Assembly: GCA_047921395.1 (NCBI GenBank)
Contig: JBLRWH010000053.1
Location: 1-17,920 of the forward strand
DNA length: 17,920 nt
Source: XN24 sp047921395
GTDB taxonomy: Bacteria > Pseudomonadota > Gammaproteobacteria > Steroidobacterales > XN24
Direction: 5' to 3'
A model generated the notes under the pieces. The model made no database searches. It was given only the letters and a program-made list of their open reading frames with translations, and had not been told where the DNA came from. Positions 13,247 to 17,920 of the stretch are shown here, one piece after another; position 1 is the first letter of the stretch, and every line of letters starts with the position of its first letter. Made by a program: the position numbers and the translations under genes.

Positions 13247-14683
13247 TTATTCGTCTTCTCCGCGCCTCTGCCTCTCTGCGCCTCCGCGCGAGCCCTCTTC
13301 TTGAGGGGAAGGCCCCGGCAGCGACACCCCCGGGTTGAGGATGCCGTCGGGGTCGAACACGCGCTTCAGCTGCCGCATCAGCTCGAGCGTGTCGGCGCCG
13401 AGTTCCAGGCCGACGAAGGCGCGCTTGCTGCGCCCGATCCCGTGTTCGCCCGAGAGCGTGCCCTGCAGCGCGAGCACCAGCCGGAACACCTCGTCGACGC
13501 ACGCGTGCATGCGCGCCAGGTCTGCCTCCTCGCCGAGCACGTTGACGTGCAGGTTGCCGTTCCCTGCATGGCCGAAACTGACGATCCTGACGCGATGGCG
13601 CTCGGCGAGGCGCGCAAGACCGTCAGTCAGCTCCGGGATGCGCGACACCGGCACCACCACGTCCTCGTTGATCTTCTTCGGCGCCAGGCTGCGCAGCAGG
13701 GGCGACAACGCCTTCCGGGCCGCCCACAGCGCCGCGGCCTCCGCATCGTCGGCGGCCGCGCGCCACTCCAGCAAGCCCTCGCCGGCGGCGGCCCGTTCCA
13801 GCGCGCGCACGGCTGCCGGCAGTTGCCCGGCGAGCCCGTCGGCCTCGATCATCAGCAGCGCGCCCGCATCGGGGGGCAGGTCGCCGGGGTCGCGCGCGCG
13901 CACGAGATCGAGCGCGGCGCGGTCCAGGAACTCCAGCACGCGCGGCACGACCGGCTGCGCCATGATCCGGCTGACGGCGGCCGCGGCCGCGTGCATGTCG
14001 GTGTAGGCGGCGCGCAGCGTCGCGACTTGTTCCGGCAACGGGCTCAGCTTCAGCGTGGCCTCGGTGATGATCGCCAGCGTGCCCTCCGACCCGACCAGCA
14101 GCCGCGTGAGATCGAGCCCGACCACGCCCTTGGTCGTGTAGCAGCCGCAGCGGATGATGCGCCCGTCGCCGGTCACGGCCTCGAGGCCGAGCGTGTTCTC
14201 GCGCGGCGTGCCGTATTTCAGGGCGCGCGGCCCGGCGGCGTTGCAAGCCAGGTTGCCGCCGATCGTGCAGTACTCGGCCGAGCCGGGATCGGGGGGCCAG
14301 AAGAACCCTGCCGCGGCCGCGGCGCGTTGCAGCGCCCCGTTGGTGACACCCGGCTGCACGACAGCGACGCGGTTTGCGGCATCGACGGCGAGGATGCCCG
14401 CCATGCGCTCAGTGGACAGCGCGATTCCGCCTTCCTCCGGGATCGCGGCGCCGGTCGTGCCCGTGCCGCGGCCGCGCACGGTGAGCGGGAGGCGGAAGCG
14501 TCGGCACACCTCGACGACGCGTTGCACGGCCGCCGTATCCGCCGGCAGCACCACGGCGCGGGGGAGCGCGTGCGCGCGGCTGTTGTCGTAGCCGTAGGTC
14601 CAGCGATCGGCGGGATCGGTCAGCAGGCCGTCCGCCCCGACCGCGGCCCTGAGCGCCGCCTCGATGTCTTGTCGTGGAGCCAT
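13247..14683 (-). CDS. FAD-linked oxidase, GlcD / D-lactate dehydrogenase-like
   Basis: This is a flavoprotein of the vanillyl-alcohol-oxidase fold that probably oxidises a D-2-hydroxy acid (glycolate, D-lactate or D-2-hydroxyglutarate; the substrate cannot be decided). The 478 residues include an FAD-binding N-domain: RGRGTGTTGA (70-79), PPDPGS (130-134), IGGNLACNAAGPRALKYG (141-158) and GSEGTL (198-203). The C-domain has GHAGNGNLH (371-379), SGEHGIG (411-417) and FDPDGILNPG (443-452). The ATG at 14683 lies 16 bases after yraN with GGGGTG upstream; a start at 14743 would overlap yraN. The natural end appears to be near residue 460. The last roughly 15-17 residues (EEGSRGGAERQRRGED) are encoded by the intergenic repeat. 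The gene occupies the place where diaA and yraP follow yraN in E. coli. No GlcE/GlcF partner is adjacent. Confidence 0.88.
   Translation of the reverse strand: MAPRQDIEAALRAAVGADGLLTDPADRWTYGYDNSRAHALPRAVVLPADTAAVQRVVEVCRRFRLPLTVRGRGTGTTGAAIPEEGGIALSTERMAGILAVDAANRVAVVQPGVTNGALQRAAAAAGFFWPPDPGSAEYCTIGGNLACNAAGPRALKYGTPRENTLGLEAVTGDGRIIRCGCYTTKGVVGLDLTRLLVGSEGTLAIITEATLKLSPLPEQVATLRAAYTDMHAAAAAVSRIMAQPVVPRVLEFLDRAALDLVRARDPGDLPPDAGALLMIEADGLAGQLPAAVRALERAAAGEGLLEWRAAADDAEAAALWAARKALSPLLRSLAPKKINEDVVVPVSRIPELTDGLARLAERHRVRIVSFGHAGNGNLHVNVLGEEADLARMHACVDEVFRLVLALQGTLSGEHGIGRSKRAFVGLELGADTLELMRQLKRVFDPDGILNPGVSLPGPSPQEEGSRGGAERQRRGEDE
13254..13297 (-). repeat. Intergenic repeat copy 4 (right arm of element 2), overlapping the oxidase gene
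   Basis: Read on the minus strand from 13297, it matches copy 3 at 39 of 40 bases and copy 1 at 35 of 36. The AGAAGA end also matches the bases following copy 1. It has G rather than A in GCGCGGAG, as in copy 2. It lies inside the 3' end of the oxidase reading frame, whose stop is at 13247-13249. Confidence 0.9.
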
Positions 14684-14699
14684 GTTCACCCCGCCGCGT

Positions 14700-15062
14700 T
14701 CAGGACGTGCAATCGAAGGCCGCGCGAATCCAGCGGGGCCCATTCTCCCCGCTGATCCCGGCGATGGCCACGACGTCGAAGCGTGCGGGCAGCACGGCGG
14801 CGCCCGGATGGGTCATCAGGAAATGGCGTGCCGCGGCGGCCAGGCGGCGCTGCTTGCGGAAGTCGATGCTGGCGGCCGCCCCGCCGAACGCGTCGCTATC
14901 GCGGGCGCGCACCTCGACGAACACGAGACTGCCGCCATCGCGCATGACCAGGTCGATCTCGCCGAGGCGGCAGCGGTAATTACGTTCCACGAGCGCACAC
15001 CCCCGCGACTCGAGGAAGCGCAGCGCAGCCTCCTCGGCCGCGTGGCCGCGCGCCTGGCTCAT
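14700..15062 (-). CDS. yraN: UPF0102 family protein YraN
   Basis: A 120-residue protein with the restriction-endonuclease-like UPF0102 fold. Conserved elements are visible: GHAAEEAALRFLESRG, NYRCRLGEIDLVMRDG (the Glu and Asp of GEIDLV), the LVFVEVRAR core with the Glu-x-Lys/Arg-type site, and ARFDVVAI. The family keeps nuclease-like acidic residues, but its function is not established. The ATG at 15062 overlaps the lpoA stop by four bases (ATGA), the conserved lpoA-yraN coupling. It is followed 16 bases later by the FAD-linked oxidase on the same strand. Confidence 0.93.
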   Translation of the reverse strand: MSQARGHAAEEAALRFLESRGCALVERNYRCRLGEIDLVMRDGGSLVFVEVRARDSDAFGGAAASIDFRKQRRLAAAARHFLMTHPGAAVLPARFDVVAIAGISGENGPRWIRAAFDCTS

Positions 15063-16948
15063 GAGTCGGGCGGGACGGGTTCCAAGAGGCCCGCCCCGGG
15101 GGCCGGCGCGTGCTGCACTTTGCCGCGCTGGAAGCGTCCCCAGTCCAGCTCGCGTTCCACGCGGCCGTTGGCGCCTACCCGGAGCACGCCCGTCAGGCCG
15201 TTGACGCCCGTGCCCAGGCTCGAGCTGCGGCTGTGCAGCAGCGGTACCAGCCGGTACGCGTCCGTCCCGAACGCATACAGCCGGCCGCTGCGATCCAGCG
15301 CATTCAGGCCGAAGGCGTGGAACTGCGCCATGAATTCCGTGCCCTCGCCGCCGACGCGCCAGGGCATGTCGGCAAACATCACGCCCTCGAGATCGGGATT
15401 GCCAGCGCTGCCGGGATCGAGAATGGCCGAGGTGGAATAGATCGGGAGGTCGCTGGCGTAATGGAACCGCAGCTGCGGGCGGATCAGCAGCGCCTCCGAG
15501 GGACGCGCCGCGAGGAACAGGAAATCCACGTCCTGGCGGCGGCGCGGCTCGTACTCGAGCGTGCGCCCGAGCGCCGCCTGGAGGCGCTGGTGACGCGCGC
15601 GGCTTTCGTTGAGCAGCAGCAGGCCGGTGATCTCCAGGGAGAAATCGTTCTCGCGCGGTTCGAAGGCCTGCTGGCCGAGCACGGTGCCGCCCTCGGCCCG
15701 GAACGCCTCGGTGAAGCTCCGCGTCATCCTGCGGCCCTGGTCGGTGTCGTGCACGAGCACCAGCGCGCGGCGATGTCCGTCCCCCGCCGCGCGGCGCGCC
15801 ACCGCGATGGCTTCTTCCTCGGGCGCCAGGGCGAACTGGAACATGTAGGCCGGAAGGACGACCTCGTCGTCCGCCCAGTTGAGCGCCAGCGTGGGCACGG
15901 CCGGCAACTCGGCGGCGGCGATCTCGGCCAGTTCCTCCTTGAGCAGCGGGCCGACGATGAAATCCGCCCCGTCGCGCGCCGCGAGCTCGTAGGCCGCAGT
16001 CGCGCCGAGCGTGGTGGTGTCGTAGACCTGCAGCGCCGGGCGCTCACCCTCGGCCCCCTGCGCCAGGTAGGCCGCGATGAAGCCGTCGCGCACCGCGCTG
16101 GCCGCTGCACCCTGGCGCCCGCTGAGGGGCAGAAGGAGCGCGACGCGCTGCGGGTACACCATCATCTCGCGATACTCGGTCAGCAGCGTCGGGACGATCT
16201 CCGTCGCCGCCGGGTGATCGGGATGACGGTCGAGCCAGTCCACCAGCCCCGCGCGCAGCCGAAACGGGTTTCCCGAGTTGGCGGCGCTGATTCTCCCGAG
16301 CTCCAGCCAGGCCGCCACCACCGGGTCGGTGCCCCGCGCGGCCCCGAGCGGCAGCCGGGCCGCGCTCGCCTCCTGCAGGCGGTTCCAGATCCGGCGCTGG
16401 CTGGCCGCGACCTTCGCCGGGTCGTCGAGGAGCGCCTCGCGGCGCACCATGGCGGTGACGCCGATCACCGGCTGCCGGCTCGCGAACGCAGCCTCCGCGC
16501 GGGTCAGCAGGATCTCTGCCGCCACCGGGTCGTCGGGCCCGGTCGGCAGGCCGGCAAGCCGCGCGAGCGCCTCGGCCGGGCGGTCCGCGCGTAGCAGCAG
16601 CTGCGCCTCGACGAGGATGCGCCGTGCGGCGAATTCGGCGCCGGGATCGGGCGACATCCCCGCCAGCGCCGAGTGCGCGCGCTCCGGCTCGTTCGCCAGT
16701 AGCCAGGCCTCCGCCGCAAGCAGCAGGGGGGCGTCGCGGGCCGCCCCGCGCGCCGCCTCGGCGGCGAGCTGCCAGGCCTCGGCCGCCGCGGCCCAGTCGC
16801 CCGCGCCCTCGAATTGCCGGGCTTCCGCACGGCGCATCTCGAACTCGGCCGTGCCGCCCAGCATGCCGGGCGCGCAGCCCGCCAGCACAGCCGCGGCGGC
16901 CGCCAGGACGAGCAGGGTTTGCGCAGTGTGTCGCGACCGTTGCAGCAT
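15059..16948 (-). CDS. lpoA: Penicillin-binding protein activator LpoA (LppC family lipoprotein)
   Basis: LpoA is an outer-membrane lipoprotein that reaches through the periplasm to stimulate the transpeptidase of PBP1a. The 629 residues (E. coli: 678) start with a lipoprotein signal peptide ending in the lipobox LAGC, with Cys25 as the lipidated residue. An Ala/Glu/Arg-rich, TPR-like helical N-domain follows (about 30-250). The C-domain has a type I periplasmic-binding-protein fold, from about VALLLPLSGRQGAAASAVRDGF onward, including DFIVGPLLKEEL, VLVHDTDQGRRM and DFLFLAARPSEA. The gene is divergent from rsmI with a 47-base gap, exactly the E. coli yraL/yraM layout, and is coupled to yraN. 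Start ATG 16948 gives a normal signal peptide. Confidence 0.93.
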   Translation of the reverse strand: MLQRSRHTAQTLLVLAAAAAVLAGCAPGMLGGTAEFEMRRAEARQFEGAGDWAAAAEAWQLAAEAARGAARDAPLLLAAEAWLLANEPERAHSALAGMSPDPGAEFAARRILVEAQLLLRADRPAEALARLAGLPTGPDDPVAAEILLTRAEAAFASRQPVIGVTAMVRREALLDDPAKVAASQRRIWNRLQEASAARLPLGAARGTDPVVAAWLELGRISAANSGNPFRLRAGLVDWLDRHPDHPAATEIVPTLLTEYREMMVYPQRVALLLPLSGRQGAAASAVRDGFIAAYLAQGAEGERPALQVYDTTTLGATAAYELAARDGADFIVGPLLKEELAEIAAAELPAVPTLALNWADDEVVLPAYMFQFALAPEEEAIAVARRAAGDGHRRALVLVHDTDQGRRMTRSFTEAFRAEGGTVLGQQAFEPRENDFSLEITGLLLLNESRARHQRLQAALGRTLEYEPRRRQDVDFLFLAARPSEALLIRPQLRFHYASDLPIYSTSAILDPGSAGNPDLEGVMFADMPWRVGGEGTEFMAQFHAFGLNALDRSGRLYAFGTDAYRLVPLLHSRSSSLGTGVNGLTGVLRVGANGRVERELDWGRFQRGKVQHAPAPGAGLLEPVPPDS

Positions 16949-16989
16949 GCTGTGGAGTTTCCGGTCCGGATGGCGGCGGGGGAAGGGCG

Positions 16990-16995
16990 ATTATA
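16990..16995 (-). promoter_or_regulatory. Candidate -10 box (TATAAT) of the lpoA promoter
   Basis: A perfect TATAAT on the minus strand lies 41 bases before the lpoA ATG and directly abuts the GTG start of rsmI on the other strand. Any -35 would therefore lie inside the rsmI coding sequence; the hexamers at 16-18 bases (such as AGCGTA) are weak. Confidence 0.4.
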
Positions 16996-17859
16996 GTGGC
17001 AAAAACACCAGGTACGCTTTGGGTGGTCGCGACGCCGATCGGCAATCTCGAGGATCTTTCGGCGCGCGCGCAGCGAATCCTCGGCGAGGCCGATCTCGTG
17101 CTCTGCGAGGACACGCGCCATAGCGGCCGGCTGCTCGCGGCCTTCGGCCTGAAGGCCCGGCTCGCCCCGCTGCACGAGCATAACGAGGAGCGCGAGGTGC
17201 CGGCCCTGGTCGCGCGTCTCGAGGCCGGCGAGTGCATGGCGCTGGTGTCCGACGCAGGGACGCCGCTGCTGAGCGACCCCGGCTATCGCCTGGTGCGCGC
17301 CGCGGCGGCGGCCGGCCTGGTCGTCACCCCGGTGCCCGGGCCGTCCGCGGTGCTCGCGGCCCTGTCCGTGGCGGGCTTGCCGACGGACCGCTTCGCCTTC
17401 GAGGGCTTCCTGCCGGCCCGCGCGGCGGCGCGCCGGACGCGCCTCGAGGAGCTTGCGGCCGAGCCGCGCACGCTGGTGTTCTTCGAGGCCGGTAATCGCG
17501 TGGCGGCCTTCCTGGCCGATGCCGCCGCCGTGCTGGGCGCGGAGCGCGAGGCCGTGGTCGCGCGGGAGCTGACGAAGCTGCACGAGACGCTCTATCGCGG
17601 CACGCTCGCGGAGTTGGCCGGCCGCCTCACCGAGGACCCCGACGCCAGCCGCGGCGAGGTCGTGGTGGTGGTGTCCGGCAGCGCACCAGCCGAGTCAGGG
17701 GACGGCGACGAGGCCATGCTTGCGCGGCTGTTGCCCGTGTTGCTGGAAGAGTTGCCGCCGAGCCGGGCGGTGCGCATCGCGGCGAAGCTGAGCGGCGTGC
17801 CGCGGCGGCGGGCCTACGAGTTCGCCTTGAGGCTCGGCGCCGTTGACGCGTCCGATTGA
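16996..17859 (+). CDS. rsmI: 16S rRNA (cytidine(1402)-2'-O)-methyltransferase RsmI
   Basis: RsmI 2'-O-methylates C1402 in the 16S rRNA decoding centre using S-adenosylmethionine. The 287 residues (E. coli: 286) show the SAM-dependent tetrapyrrole-methylase-type fold: TPIGNL (13-18), CEDTRH (37-42), SDAGTPLLSDPG (85-96), PVPGPSA (112-118), DRFAFEGFLPA and ARELTK (189-194). A C-terminal helical domain follows (about 240-287). The start is a GTG at 16996 with GGAAGGG 8 bases upstream. The same frame is open further upstream across lpoA, but that part is antisense noise. It is divergent from lpoA, as in E. coli. The 61 bases after its stop hold nothing recognisable. Confidence 0.95.
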   Translation: MAKTPGTLWVVATPIGNLEDLSARAQRILGEADLVLCEDTRHSGRLLAAFGLKARLAPLHEHNEEREVPALVARLEAGECMALVSDAGTPLLSDPGYRLVRAAAAAGLVVTPVPGPSAVLAALSVAGLPTDRFAFEGFLPARAAARRTRLEELAAEPRTLVFFEAGNRVAAFLADAAAVLGAEREAVVARELTKLHETLYRGTLAELAGRLTEDPDASRGEVVVVVSGSAPAESGDGDEAMLARLLPVLLEELPPSRAVRIAAKLSGVPRRRAYEFALRLGAVDASD

Positions 17860-17920
17860 CGGCTCGACCGCGGCCGAGGGCTGTCACGGGCCCGCTTCGC
17901 TCGCAAAATTTCAAGCTCCC

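Noticed and set aside
7801..13297. The four repeats as a CRISPR array
   Set aside because: Copies are in opposite orientations, separated by 156 to nearly 5000 bases, with no regular spacers or cas genes.
13109..14755. A 548-codon plus-strand frame opposite the FAD-linked oxidase
   Set aside because: Antisense shadow; low-complexity Arg/Gly/Ala/His composition, and its start lies in the repeat element interior.
15110..16594. A 494-codon plus-strand frame opposite lpoA
   Set aside because: Antisense shadow of lpoA with no recognisable motif.
16624..16995. N-terminal extension of rsmI to 411 residues
   Set aside because: The extension is antisense to lpoA; homology and a good ribosome site place the start at GTG 16996.
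17860..17920. The 5' end of RNase P RNA (rnpB), which often follows rsmI in gammaproteobacteria
   Set aside because: The 61 bases available show none of the conserved rnpB 5' segments; the gene could begin beyond the window.

Overview
The window is about 18 kb of GC-rich, densely packed chromosome from a gammaproteobacterium. The evidence is protein similarity and gene order: yrbG-kdsD-kdsC-lptC-lptA-lptB-rpoN-hpf, ibaG-murA, degS, petABC-sspAB and rsmI/lpoA-yraN all follow arrangements known from Escherichia and Pseudomonas. The cytochrome b Qo motif PVWY also fits beta/gammaproteobacteria. The genus cannot be named from the sequence. No tRNA, rRNA, CRISPR array, insertion sequence or phage gene is visible.

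Layout. (1) 1-6067, minus strand: one compact transcription unit for the LPS inner core and LPS transport. It reads from yrbG through kdsD and kdsC (Kdo precursor synthesis), lptC, lptA and lptB (LPS export), then rpoN (sigma-54) and hpf (ribosome hibernation, cut by the window edge). Most junctions overlap or are separated by a few bases. (2) 6249-7769, plus strand: ibaG and murA, divergent from yrbG. (3) 8047-9114, minus strand: a DegS-type periplasmic protease, convergent with murA. (4) 9346-12990, plus strand: petABC (cytochrome bc1 complex) followed by sspA and sspB. (5) 13247-16948, minus strand: lpoA, yraN and a GlcD-like FAD-linked oxidase. (6) 16996-17859, plus strand: rsmI, divergent from lpoA.

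Working together. Most of the window serves the cell envelope: Kdo-LPS synthesis and export, peptidoglycan synthesis (MurA, and LpoA as a PBP1a activator) and periplasmic stress sensing (DegS). SspB and DegS act at successive steps of RseA proteolysis in E. coli. petABC adds the respiratory bc1 complex. SspA and HPF are stationary-phase or stress factors.

The least expected structure is a family of four copies of a roughly 36-40 bp repeat. They are arranged as two inverted pairs, one in each of the two convergent intergenic regions (murA/degS and sspB/oxidase). Left arms and right arms differ consistently at one base, which suggests two copies of one composite palindromic element rather than four independent repeats. 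One arm runs into the oxidase gene and encodes its C-terminal tail. Other points of interest are an apparent CTG start for sspB, a sigma-54-like site upstream of hpf, a shared 14-bp promoter-like module upstream of yrbG and degS, and loss of the usual neighbours (mla genes, his genes, diaA/yraP) from their standard positions. I found no convincing new multi-gene system.
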